Shown here in pieces: positions 17,417 to 25,946 of a stretch of 64,000 nucleotides of DNA. How positions within the stretch are numbered: the stretch's first letter is position 1; every line of letters begins with the position of its first letter. The translations under genes and the position numbers were made by a program. Origin of the DNA: Clostridia bacterium (GTDB lineage: Bacteria > Bacillota > Clostridia > Saccharofermentanales > Saccharofermentanaceae); contig JAKSRG010000006.1 in the NCBI GenBank assembly GCA_024403735.1, forward strand, positions 26,376 to 90,375. Reading direction: 5' to 3'. Under the pieces are notes generated by a model. That model made no database searches. It was not told the origin of the DNA and was given only the letters and a program-made list of their open reading frames with translations.

Positions 17417-19300
17417 TTATCTGAAGCTCTTAACCCAGTTCTTAAGCGAATCTGGATAAACATTATCCATAACTGTCTTCACCATCTGCTCGTTAACTGG
17501 TCCATTCTTAGCCATCTTCTCCAAGATAGCTACCTGGAGCTCCTCAATAGACATGTTGTCATAATCACTTCTTCTACTAATCTCTTCTGGATTGTAAATA
17601 GAATACTTCGCATCAAGATTATACTTTTTAGAAGCATTAATAAAGTCCTGATTTAAGATTTCTTCCTTAACTTCAGGCTTTGGCTCCTCCTGAACTACTG
17701 GTACCTTAGGTTCTTCCTTAACCTCAGGGATGATCTCAGGCTTCACTTCAACCTTAGCTGGAGCTTCTACCTTAGGCTCTTTTACCTCCTTAGTAGCTTC
17801 CTTCTTTATCTCTGCTGTTACTTTCTTTGTAACCTTCTTGGCTGCCTTTACTACCTTCTTCTCAGTCTCCTTAGCTACTACAGACTTATCTTCTGTAGCT
17901 TCAGTCTTAGCCACTGGAATTTCACTAACAGTAGTGTCTTCAATATTCATCTCATCCCAGATCCAAGAAGGAATCCAAATCTCACCTGAGTTACCTGGGA
18001 TGCGGCAATTGAGATTACCGTAACCAACATGAACTCTGTTACTAGAGAGCGCACCAACATACTCACCATCTGGGAGACCGCCAACATTAATATCAGCATC
18101 GTTGTCATCATTATTTACACCAACAACTACAACCTGACCATCGAGACCACGAACATATGCATACTGGCGGTTTTTGAGCATTGCTTCGCGATAGTCGCCG
18201 TATGCTAAGATCTTGCTCTTCTGTCTGATGAGGCCGAGCTTACGGATGAGCTTAGTACACTCGTTATTAGTAAGCGCATCCTTGAAATCTTCATAGTTCA
18301 AATATGGGCGAAGTGAATCATCTGAACCACGCTCCTTACGGCCATCAATTCCGAACTCCGAACCGTAGTACATAGATGGAATGCCTGGAAGAGTATAAGA
18401 AAGAATGTGCGCCAATGCATAATGTGCTTTGTTATTAAGCTTAGTATGGATACGCTCAACATCGTGATTATCAGTAAAGTTATAAAGACGGAAATTACTG
18501 CCGCCCATGCCATATAAGCGCTTAACTGTATGAGCAATCTCGAAATAGTTGTGCTCGTTATGACCTGAATAAAGCGCCTTGTGGAGATGGTAATTTGTTA
18601 CTGAGTGGAGTGTACCCTCGTTAACCCAGCGGGAATACTCGCCGTGAATAACCTCACCCATGAGCCAGAAGTCTGGCTTAACTGTATCAGCAACCCAACG
18701 GAGCATCTTCATGAAGTCGAAGTCCAATACGTCAGCTGCATCTAGTCTAATACCATCGATATCGAACTCTGATACCCAAAATCTAATTACATCAGCGATA
18801 TAGTCGCGTACTTCAGGATTTCTCTGATTGAGCTTAACAAGGAGATTATATCCTCCCCAGTTGTCGTATGAGAAACCATCGTTGTACTCGTTATTGCCCC
18901 AGAAATTAACATTGCAGTACCAATCTCTGTATCTAGAGTTCTCGCGATTAGCCTGAATATCTTTGAAAGCGAAGAAATCTCGTCCAGTGTGATTGAAAAC
19001 ACCATCAAGAATTACCCTAATGCCATTCTTGTGACACTTAGCAACAAAATCCTTCAAATCCTGATTGTCACCTAATCTTGAATCGAGCTTCTTATAATCT
19101 GTTGTCTCATATCCGTGTCCAACTGACTCGAATAAAGGACCAATATATATAGCGTTAAAACCACTATTCTTAATATGTGTAATCCATGGATCAAGATTAC
19201 GAAGTCTGTGATTTACCTCCCCATATGAATTCTGCTTCTCGGCACCCAATAGACCGAGAGGATAAATATGGTAGAAAACCGACTCGTCATACCATGCCAT
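17417..19300 (-). CDS. Cytoplasmic GH13 alpha-amylase-family enzyme with Lys/Glu-rich extension
   Basis: 627 residues, ATG 19300. No signal peptide. Residues 1-~440 are a GH13 TIM barrel plus small C domain: DGVFNHTG, GIRLDAAD (nucleophile Asp), GEVIHG (acid/base Glu), FTDNHD (third Asp). It should act on alpha-glucans or maltodextrins, by hydrolysis or transfer. Residues ~455-555 are low-complexity Lys/Glu/Pro/Val sequence (KKVVKAAKKVTKKV and EVK repeats), followed by a compact ~60-residue C-terminal end of unknown fold. That tail is absent from standard GH13 enzymes and may tether the enzyme to a partner. It fits with the branching enzyme at 48202 in glycogen metabolism. Confidence 0.88.
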   Translation of the reverse strand: MAWYDESVFYHIYPLGLLGAEKQNSYGEVNHRLRNLDPWITHIKNSGFNAIYIGPLFESVGHGYETTDYKKLDSRLGDNQDLKDFVAKCHKNGIRVILDGVFNHTGRDFFAFKDIQANRENSRYRDWYCNVNFWGNNEYNDGFSYDNWGGYNLLVKLNQRNPEVRDYIADVIRFWVSEFDIDGIRLDAADVLDFDFMKMLRWVADTVKPDFWLMGEVIHGEYSRWVNEGTLHSVTNYHLHKALYSGHNEHNYFEIAHTVKRLYGMGGSNFRLYNFTDNHDVERIHTKLNNKAHYALAHILSYTLPGIPSMYYGSEFGIDGRKERGSDDSLRPYLNYEDFKDALTNNECTKLIRKLGLIRQKSKILAYGDYREAMLKNRQYAYVRGLDGQVVVVGVNNDDNDADINVGGLPDGEYVGALSSNRVHVGYGNLNCRIPGNSGEIWIPSWIWDEMNIEDTTVSEIPVAKTEATEDKSVVAKETEKKVVKAAKKVTKKVTAEIKKEATKEVKEPKVEAPAKVEVKPEIIPEVKEEPKVPVVQEEPKPEVKEEILNQDFINASKKYNLDAKYSIYNPEEISRRSDYDNMSIEELQVAILEKMAKNGPVNEQMVKTVMDNVYPDSLKNWVKSFR

Positions 19301-19406
19301 AAAATAATACCCACCTTACATAATTTTTTGCATGTTCTATTCTAACATTACATATTAGAAGTAAATATAAATAGACTGTAACGATTGTATGCTGATGTGA
19401 GCAGCG

Positions 19407-19422
19407 TGTTTTCGATATAGTC
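19407..19422 (+). repeat. Intergenic 16-mer TGTTTTCGATATAGTC
   Basis: One of seven matches to YGTTTTCGANNNRGTC in the window, nearly all in spacers. It lies in the divergent spacer between the GH13 gene and the lipoprotein gene, 115 bp before the latter's start. Function unknown. Confidence 0.55.
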
Positions 19423-19536
19423 GCAAAAAGAATAAAAATTTGGATTTTATTCAATATCTTAACTGTTTCTTTAACTTTATATTGTTAAATTACCGCGTGG
19501 TGAAATGCCGCACAACTTACTTTAAGGGGACTAATT

Positions 19537-20256
19537 ATGAAGAATATTAAGGTTTTAAAGAGTTTTGTCACACTCGCAGCAGCATCTTCAATGATCTGTG
19601 GATGCCTTATGCTCGCTGGATGTGATGACAAAAATGACACTAGCGCTACAACAACTGCAGCTTCAGTTGTAGAAGCAACAACTACTTCAGCTACTGAAGA
19701 AGAAACTATCACAGTTGATGTAACTCCTGCTACTACAGAAGAAACAGAGTTCACTTATGAGACTGCTGCAATAACAGAATTCGAAGACAGCTACGTTCAG
19801 GCACTCGCACAGAAGTACCTAGATAGAAACATGTTCCTCGTTCCAGGCGAAGGTGACGAATTATCTTCTTTCGGTGAAGGCGTTGTTGAGGCATTCCTCG
19901 CACAGACAAATCAGCCAGAAGACGGCAGTGCTAGCACAGTAATGGAAATGTCTATCGTACTTCGTTTTGACACAGCTGAGCACGCACTCACTTCTTTTGA
20001 AGATCTTAGCGATGGAATTGCTACTGATGAGAATGTTGTATTCGTAGACAACGAAGTAGTTACATATTATGAACTCTCTGATTCGTCATCTACACTCTAT
20101 GCCGAGATGGATAAGGAACACAACGTTGTAGTTTACTATCTCTACTACGATATCAGTGGCGCTTCAATTGAGCAGGTTGATACTGATGATGGCGCAGATT
20201 TGGCAGATGACGAGGTAGTTGAGACTGCTGAGGAGACTGAAGCTGAAGAGGCTTAA
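19537..20256 (+). CDS. Secreted lipoprotein, Thr/Glu-rich, copy 1
   Basis: 239 residues, ATG 19537 after AAGGGGA. Lipoprotein signal peptide with lipobox LAGC (Cys near residue 29), then ~50 residues rich in Thr, Glu and Ala that act as a stalk, and a globular part beginning YVQALAQKYLDRN. The C-terminus is acidic (EETEAEEA). It is anchored on the outer face of the membrane. The globular part resembles the next gene's (YVSELAQKYLDKN), so the two are tandem paralogues. No known domain; function unknown. Confidence 0.8.
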   Translation: MKNIKVLKSFVTLAAASSMICGCLMLAGCDDKNDTSATTTAASVVEATTTSATEEETITVDVTPATTEETEFTYETAAITEFEDSYVQALAQKYLDRNMFLVPGEGDELSSFGEGVVEAFLAQTNQPEDGSASTVMEMSIVLRFDTAEHALTSFEDLSDGIATDENVVFVDNEVVTYYELSDSSSTLYAEMDKEHNVVVYYLYYDISGASIEQVDTDDGADLADDEVVETAEETEAEEA

Positions 20257-20415
20257 TTTTAAGTCAATTGGCAGATTACACTTGAACAATGCGAAATAGG
20301 GTGAGTTTTTTCTCTATTTTCGAAGTTTATAGCGGATAGATTGAATGTTATAGTACGTCTTGTGTTAATCGAACATAAGGCGAATAACAGATATATTTTA
20401 AGGAGAAATTTAAAA

Positions 20416-21147
20416 ATGAAGAAAGCAAAGATTTTCAAGAACGTTCTTTCAGTTGCAATTGCAGCATCAATGATGGTTGGTTGCTTCGCACTCACAGGTT
20501 GTGATGACAAGAAGGATGATAAGAAAGATGATAAGAAGTCTGAGAAAGTAGAAGACGAGGACGAAGAAGAGGAAACAACTACAACTACTACAGAAGCTGA
20601 AGTTGAAGAAACAGAAGAGACAGAAGAAACAACAGAAGAAACTGAGGAAACTATTGATATTGAGATCGATGAGTCAGATTTGGAAGATATCGACTTGAAC
20701 GGTCTTATGGATGAAATCCCAACATGTACAGCTGAAGACTTCTCTAACGAGTATGTTAGCGAGCTCGCTCAGAAGTATCTTGATAAGAACCTCATGGTAA
20801 TCGACGCACTCTCAGAAGAGGGTTCAATTGATGCACCAGAAGTTGAGCACATCGACGAAGGTTTCATGAGCATGAGCGATTTCTTCGATCCAACAATGAC
20901 AGAGATGATCATGGCTATGGTATATCACTATGATGATGCTGATGCTTGTAAGAGCGCTTTTGATCAGACAGTTGAAGAAATGACATCTGAAATCTCAGAT
21001 TACGAGATTGTTGAGACAGAAACAGGTACAACAATCACATTCGAAGAAGATGGCGGAATTGGTACAATTGAGTACAACGCTGACAACAATGTAATCGCAG
21101 TTGAAGTTTATTATGATTTGGCTGCTTTGATGGGTGAAGTTGAGTAA
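20416..21147 (+). CDS. Secreted lipoprotein, Thr/Glu-rich, copy 2
   Basis: 243 residues. The ATG at 20416 follows AAGGAGAAA and opens a lipoprotein signal peptide (lipobox LTGC); upstream in-frame codons are rejected. The Lys/Asp cluster after Cys and the long Glu/Thr run (~35-80) form an extended linker. The remainder is a paralogue of the preceding lipoprotein, sharing the ELAQKYLDKN element and a Tyr-rich C-terminal half. The terminator at 21182 ends the unit. The pair is probably an operon of cell-surface proteins of unknown role. Confidence 0.8.
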   Translation: MKKAKIFKNVLSVAIAASMMVGCFALTGCDDKKDDKKDDKKSEKVEDEDEEEETTTTTTEAEVEETEETEETTEETEETIDIEIDESDLEDIDLNGLMDEIPTCTAEDFSNEYVSELAQKYLDKNLMVIDALSEEGSIDAPEVEHIDEGFMSMSDFFDPTMTEMIMAMVYHYDDADACKSAFDQTVEEMTSEISDYEIVETETGTTITFEEDGGIGTIEYNADNNVIAVEVYYDLAALMGEVE

Positions 21148-21181
21148 TCAACATAGCTTAACTGATTTGTAATACTAATAT

Positions 21182-21230
21182 ATACCCTCTTTACTGGACA
21201 CTAACATGAACCCGGTAAGGAGGGTATTTT
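21182..21230 (+). terminator. Intrinsic terminator after lipoprotein pair
   Basis: ATACCCTC-TTTAC...GGTAAGGAGGGTAT hairpin followed by TTTTTA, 35 bp past the stop at 21147. Confidence 0.8.
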
Positions 21231-21340
21231 TATGAGTTGAGCAAAATATAAGTCCAACCAATTCTTTAGCGCGCCGCTTCTCGTAAACTAATCATTCGTA
21301 ATATAACCACTGCACATCACAAAATACTCACACACAAAAA

Positions 21341-21374
21341 ATCCCACTGCCCTCAAACAAGAGAACAGTGGGAT
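21341..21374 (-). terminator. Intrinsic terminator after the acyl-CoA synthetase gene
   Basis: ATCCCACTG...CAGTGGGAT stem with inner CCTC/GAGA; on the minus strand it is followed by TTTTTT. It ends 26 bp past the synthetase stop. Confidence 0.8.
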
Positions 21375-21399
21375 GGTTGCTTATGAATTTATAACTAGA

Positions 21400-23037
21400 T
21401 TACTCAATCTCATTTTGATCTGCAATCAAGTGAGCTGCGCCATAAATCTCACGGAGCTTAGGCTTCTCAATCTTACCTGTTGCATTACGAAGAACAGGAG
21501 CGAAGATAATCTTACGTGGACGCTTATATCTTGGCATTCCCTGGTTGAAATCGTTAATCTCATCTTCAGTCATAATCATGCCTGGCTTAACTTCAACGAT
21601 AGCACCTGCAATCTCACCAAGACGTGGGTCAGGAAGACCGATTACAGCAACGTCCTTAATCTTGTCATTCTTACGCATGTAGTCTTCAATCTCTACTGGG
21701 TAGAGGTTCTCACCACCAGATACGATAACGTCCTTCTTACGGTCAACAAGATAGATAAATCCATCTTCATCCTGCTTAGCAACGTCACCTGTGTAGAGCC
21801 ATCCATCTTTGAGAACTTCGTTAGTTGCTTCTGGGTTCTTATAGTAGCACTCCATTACACCAGGACCCTTAACACAAAGCTCACCTGCTTCGCCCTTAGC
21901 TACTGGCTCACCCTTACCATCTACAATCTTGCACTCCCAGCCGTAGCCTGGAACACCAATAGCACCAACCTTGTGAACATTTTCTACGCCGAGGTGTACA
22001 CAACCAGGTCCGATAGATTCTGAAAGACCATAGTTAGTATCATACTGATGATGTGGGAAATACTCGAGCCATCTCTTGATAAGTGACTTAGGTACTGGCT
22101 GTGCACCGATGTGCATAAGTCTCCACTGATCGAGTTTGAAGTCAGAAATCTTGAGGTCTCCTCTATCAAGTGCATCGAGAATATCCTGAGCCCATGGTAC
22201 GAGAAGCCATACGATTGTACAGTGCTCCTGAGATACTGCGTTGAAAATATATTCTGGCTTTGTTCCTACGAGGATAACGCCCTTAGAAGCGCTTACCAAG
22301 CTACCCATCCAGTGCATCTTAGCACCTGTGTGATAGAGAGGTGGAATACAAAGGAAGCAGTCATCACGACCTGTTGAGTGGTGGTTCTGCTCAGTAGCTG
22401 CAGCATGCATAAGACTTCTGTGCTTATGAAGGATAGCCTTAGGGAAACCAGTTGTTCCTGAACTGAAGTAGATAGCACCCTCATCATCATCTGAGATAGG
22501 TACATTAGGTGCCTCTGATGAATAGTTCATAACGAGGTCTCTATAGCTCTCAGCGAATGTTGGACATGTAGCACCAACGAACATGAGTGTTCTGTTCTTA
22601 GCGAGCTTCTCTTCTACTGCCTCAATACGACCGATAAACTCAGGTCCAAAGAGGAGGATGTCGAGATCTGCGAGATCTGCACAATACAAAATCTCATCTG
22701 ATGTGTATCTAAAGTTAAGTGGTACTGCCACAGCGCCAGTCTTAAGAATACCAAAATAGATTGGGAGCCACTCGAGGCAGTTCATCATGAGAATACCAAT
22801 CTTATTACCGCGACCGATACCTCTGCTCATGAGCATATTAGCAAAACGGTTAGCCTTCTCGTCGAAAACCTTCCATGTAATTTCACGTCTGTAAGCCTGT
22901 GTTGTCGTAGGCTGGATGAGTTCATACTCTTTCCATGTGATGTGTCCAGCTTCCTGCTGTGCTGGATTAAGTTCTACAAGTGCTACTTCATCGCCGTATA
23001 ACTTGGCATTACGCTCCAAATACTCCGTAATAGGCAT
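21400..23037 (-). CDS. AMP-binding acyl-CoA synthetase (fatty- or aryl-acid CoA ligase)
   Basis: 545 residues, ATG 23037 after AAGGAG. It activates a carboxylic acid with ATP to the acyl-adenylate and then to acyl-CoA. Motifs: phosphate-binding YFSSGTTGFPKAI (~175), YTGDVAKQDEDGFIYLVDRKKD (split here as YTGDV and DRKKD) and the C-terminal catalytic lysine in ATGKIEKPK. Complete for the family. It stands as a single-gene unit with its own terminator; no beta-oxidation genes adjoin, so the acid cannot be named. A copy of the 16-base motif is ~100 bp upstream. Confidence 0.9.
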   Translation of the reverse strand: MPITEYLERNAKLYGDEVALVELNPAQQEAGHITWKEYELIQPTTTQAYRREITWKVFDEKANRFANMLMSRGIGRGNKIGILMMNCLEWLPIYFGILKTGAVAVPLNFRYTSDEILYCADLADLDILLFGPEFIGRIEAVEEKLAKNRTLMFVGATCPTFAESYRDLVMNYSSEAPNVPISDDDEGAIYFSSGTTGFPKAILHKHRSLMHAAATEQNHHSTGRDDCFLCIPPLYHTGAKMHWMGSLVSASKGVILVGTKPEYIFNAVSQEHCTIVWLLVPWAQDILDALDRGDLKISDFKLDQWRLMHIGAQPVPKSLIKRWLEYFPHHQYDTNYGLSESIGPGCVHLGVENVHKVGAIGVPGYGWECKIVDGKGEPVAKGEAGELCVKGPGVMECYYKNPEATNEVLKDGWLYTGDVAKQDEDGFIYLVDRKKDVIVSGGENLYPVEIEDYMRKNDKIKDVAVIGLPDPRLGEIAGAIVEVKPGMIMTEDEINDFNQGMPRYKRPRKIIFAPVLRNATGKIEKPKLREIYGAAHLIADQNEIE

Positions 23038-23130
23038 GTTTCTATCTCCTTCCGAGCCCTAACATCGGGCACACTACAAAATCTTCTCGTGAGAACACGC
23101 GTATGGATAAATCATATCATTTTTTATGGT

Positions 23131-23146
23131 TGTTTTCGAGAGGGTC
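23131..23146 (+). repeat. Intergenic 16-mer TGTTTTCGAGAGGGTC
   Basis: Matches TGTTTTCGANNNRGTC. It lies in the 123-bp spacer between the HD-GYP gene's stop and the acyl-CoA synthetase start. Confidence 0.55.
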
Positions 23147-23160
23147 AATTACTCAACAAA

Positions 23161-24558
23161 TTAGTTATTAACTGCGTTCACTACATCCTTCTCGAAAGAG
23201 TTGAAAGCCTCTTCAATCAAGTTGATTGAATCGAGGAATGCATCTACAACGATTGGGTCGAAGTGTGTGCCTGTCTCGCTCTTGATAATCTTGATTGCCT
23301 TCTTAACTGGCATTGCTTCCTTGTAGCATCTCTTTGCTGTGAGGGCATCGAAAACATCCGCTACAGCCATGATACGTGCGCAAAGTGGAATAGCCTCGCC
23401 GCTTAGGTTTTCTGGGTAACCCTTGGCACTTCCGTCCCACCACTCATGGTGGTAAGCAGCCATATCTATAGCCATGTCGAGATAAGAGAATTCACCGAGG
23501 TGCGCCTTAGTATGAGTTAAGAGCTTACGGCCTTCTTCTGCGTGTGTTTTCATGATCTCGAACTCCTCAGAAGTAAGTCTTCCTGGCTTGTTCAAAATGA
23601 GGTCAGATACGTGAATCTTACCGATATCGTGAAGTGGCGCAGCAACCTTAATGTCGTTGATGAACTGATCTGTCATGTACTCTTTGTATGGACCACGCTT
23701 GAGGTTATCAGCAATAATCTCAACGTACTTAGCAGTTCTCTGGATGTGACCACCAGTGTTCTCGTCACGATTCTCGACGATTTCTGCCATCATTACGATG
23801 ATGTTGAACTGCATGTCTGAGACTTTATCTGAATAGTAAACTCGCTTGTTACCTACGAGTACAACGATGATAACGATTACCGTCATGATAAATGTACTAA
23901 TACCAAGGAGGATAACTGTGTAATCTTGCTTGGATATACCAAATCCAGAGAACCACATCTGTGCTCCTACTGGTCTCTCGATACCAAGAAGATTAGAGAA
24001 CAACAACTCGAATATGCCTACAAAGCAAAGGAGACCTTTCTCAACCTTACTAAGGCTTCTATTGGCTGTAGTTCCAATTGCTAGCGCGTCAGCTACTTCG
24101 CTACTCCTAGCTGGATCAAAAAATGTGCTGTGCTTAGCAAGGAAACGAGTTACAAATACAAGGATAAGGATGAATATTGTCTGAAGAATAATTCTGTTAT
24201 AAAGGAGTGCATCACCCTTAAGCTTATTGATGTATCCAGGCATAACAACAAATGGCACGAATAGGCCATCCATGATACCCATAATAGGGACTGCCAATAG
24301 CACACCAGTAATCTTTAGGGACTCACGTCCAAATACAATCCATATCGCACCCATAATGATTACGAACGTACTAACGAAGTCACCACTACATACAGACGCT
24401 GATATGATACCGAACAAAGTCAGAAGATGAAATGTAATCTGCTCCTTACCTGCAATACCTTTCTCAAAGAATAGATACTTGGCGACAAGAATGAAGCCCA
24501 AGTAAATAACCAGGCCCTCAGAGATGTCAGAAAAAATCGACAGCGCGTTAAGATTCAT
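23161..24558 (-). CDS. Membrane HD-GYP domain phosphodiesterase
   Basis: 465 residues, ATG 24558 after GAGTGAGG. Residues 1-~245 contain about seven hydrophobic segments and form an integral-membrane sensory region. Residues ~255-450 are an HD-GYP domain: HDIGK metal motif, HHEWWDGSAKGYP (the usual HHExxDGxGYP has one extra residue between D and GYP here), then a conserved VADVFDALT. It should hydrolyse cyclic di-GMP. It is directly downstream (48 bp) of a membrane diguanylate cyclase on the same strand, so making and breaking of the messenger are encoded together. Confidence 0.9.
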   Translation of the reverse strand: MNLNALSIFSDISEGLVIYLGFILVAKYLFFEKGIAGKEQITFHLLTLFGIISASVCSGDFVSTFVIIMGAIWIVFGRESLKITGVLLAVPIMGIMDGLFVPFVVMPGYINKLKGDALLYNRIILQTIFILILVFVTRFLAKHSTFFDPARSSEVADALAIGTTANRSLSKVEKGLLCFVGIFELLFSNLLGIERPVGAQMWFSGFGISKQDYTVILLGISTFIMTVIVIIVVLVGNKRVYYSDKVSDMQFNIIVMMAEIVENRDENTGGHIQRTAKYVEIIADNLKRGPYKEYMTDQFINDIKVAAPLHDIGKIHVSDLILNKPGRLTSEEFEIMKTHAEEGRKLLTHTKAHLGEFSYLDMAIDMAAYHHEWWDGSAKGYPENLSGEAIPLCARIMAVADVFDALTAKRCYKEAMPVKKAIKIIKSETGTHFDPIVVDAFLDSINLIEEAFNSFEKDVVNAVNN

Positions 24559-24606
24559 TGCCTCACTCTATAACATCAACCTTAAGCGATATAACATTTG
24601 CCCTAA

Positions 24607-25740
24607 TTATGTACGCTTATATTCAGGATGAACGCTATAAAACTCCTTCTTATCAATATACATACTAGTCTCGGCGTCATTAATAAGTTTTAGCGCATCT
24701 CCACCCTTGCCGAAGGCGAAGCCTGTTGCCGCAACTGCAATACCGTCAGACTTAATCTTCGCATCAAATTCCTTTGCCCTTGAAATAAAATGCGATTTGC
24801 TCATATGAGAAACAAATATAACAAACTCATCACCACTTATTCTGTAGATCTGATTGTTATCGAAATTAGACTTGGCCATATTAGAGAACTTAAGGATAAG
24901 CTCGTCACCTGCCTTGTGACCGAAATTATCATTAGTGTATTTAAGGCCATTAATATCACAGAAAAGAACACCAAGGTTCTCATAACTTATGAAACTATTG
25001 CACTTCTCATTGAAAGCTAATCTGTTAGCTAATCCAGTGAGCTCATCCTGATGTGCCAATACAAGACTCGCATTCTCTCTTTCCACGAGACTTTCTTCCC
25101 TATCAGCCTGAAGGAGAACATGCATAACAAGAACGTCTAACGCCAATGCTGCAATCGAGAATGCCATATCATCTTTAATCAAGTTGATAATGATAAATAC
25201 GAATGGTATGAAAACAAATAGCACAGCAGCAACGGAATCACGAATTCCCATAATTTTAACGTTAACCAGTACGAGAATTGCAATATAAGCAAACAATCCT
25301 ACATAGCTAAACAAATAGAAGTCATACAATTCACCATTCTGATATACTCCATGCTCAATAGTAAAAAGATTACCAGATATGCCCATAAAGAATGTCACGA
25401 TAGAAGCGATAACAGCATAACCTGTTCCAAAAGCAAAGAACCCATGTGATATCTTTACGTTGTTAGATACAGTGATGTACAGATAATTGAGGAAAAAGCT
25501 GAAAACAATGTACGGCACAATAAAATCTAACATTGTTACAATATAGAGAACTATCTCGTTACCACCGCCTGGATAAGTTGAGATTGCATCACAAACAAGC
25601 GTAGCAAGTATCGATACGCACAGAGATATAAATGCCCTATTCTTAGGGGCATCTGTTCTATCTGCAAATATATTGGCCAACATGATGATAAGTACTACCA
25701 ACATGCCAAATATCTCAGTTGCAAATACGGCGGTATTCAA
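24607..25740 (-). CDS. Membrane GGDEF diguanylate cyclase
   Basis: 377 residues. The start is a TTG at 25740 with GAGAGGAAAG well placed before it. Six or seven membrane segments (~1-205) are followed by a short coiled linker and a GGDEF domain (~220-375): DELTGLANR, FCDINGLKYTND and the active-site RISGDEF (SGDEF variant, usually active). The inhibitory RxxD site is not evident. It makes cyclic di-GMP at the membrane. It is first gene of a two-gene operon with the HD-GYP protein. Confidence 0.9.
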   Translation of the reverse strand: MNTAVFATEIFGMLVVLIIMLANIFADRTDAPKNRAFISLCVSILATLVCDAISTYPGGGNEIVLYIVTMLDFIVPYIVFSFFLNYLYITVSNNVKISHGFFAFGTGYAVIASIVTFFMGISGNLFTIEHGVYQNGELYDFYLFSYVGLFAYIAILVLVNVKIMGIRDSVAAVLFVFIPFVFIIINLIKDDMAFSIAALALDVLVMHVLLQADREESLVERENASLVLAHQDELTGLANRLAFNEKCNSFISYENLGVLFCDINGLKYTNDNFGHKAGDELILKFSNMAKSNFDNNQIYRISGDEFVIFVSHMSKSHFISRAKEFDAKIKSDGIAVAATGFAFGKGGDALKLINDAETSMYIDKKEFYSVHPEYKRT

Positions 25741-25946
25741 AATGCTTTCCTCTCAAAAATAGTATTCACAAATCAAAATATCTACTAATCACCTAGTGAA
25801 CTATATAATAATCAAAAATCTATTAGATTTCTCGCGTAATATGTAATATTAACTAACATTTAACATTTAACTAAATCAACATTAATGATTAGGTATTCAC
25901 ATTGATTGTCTGATAGAATCTAAACATCAACATAACGGGGTGTGCT

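Noticed and set aside
21373..22023. A 216-codon plus-strand frame inside the acyl-CoA synthetase gene
   Set aside because: Antisense to a gene with full family motifs, no ribosome binding site, no protein-like features; a by-product of codon use.
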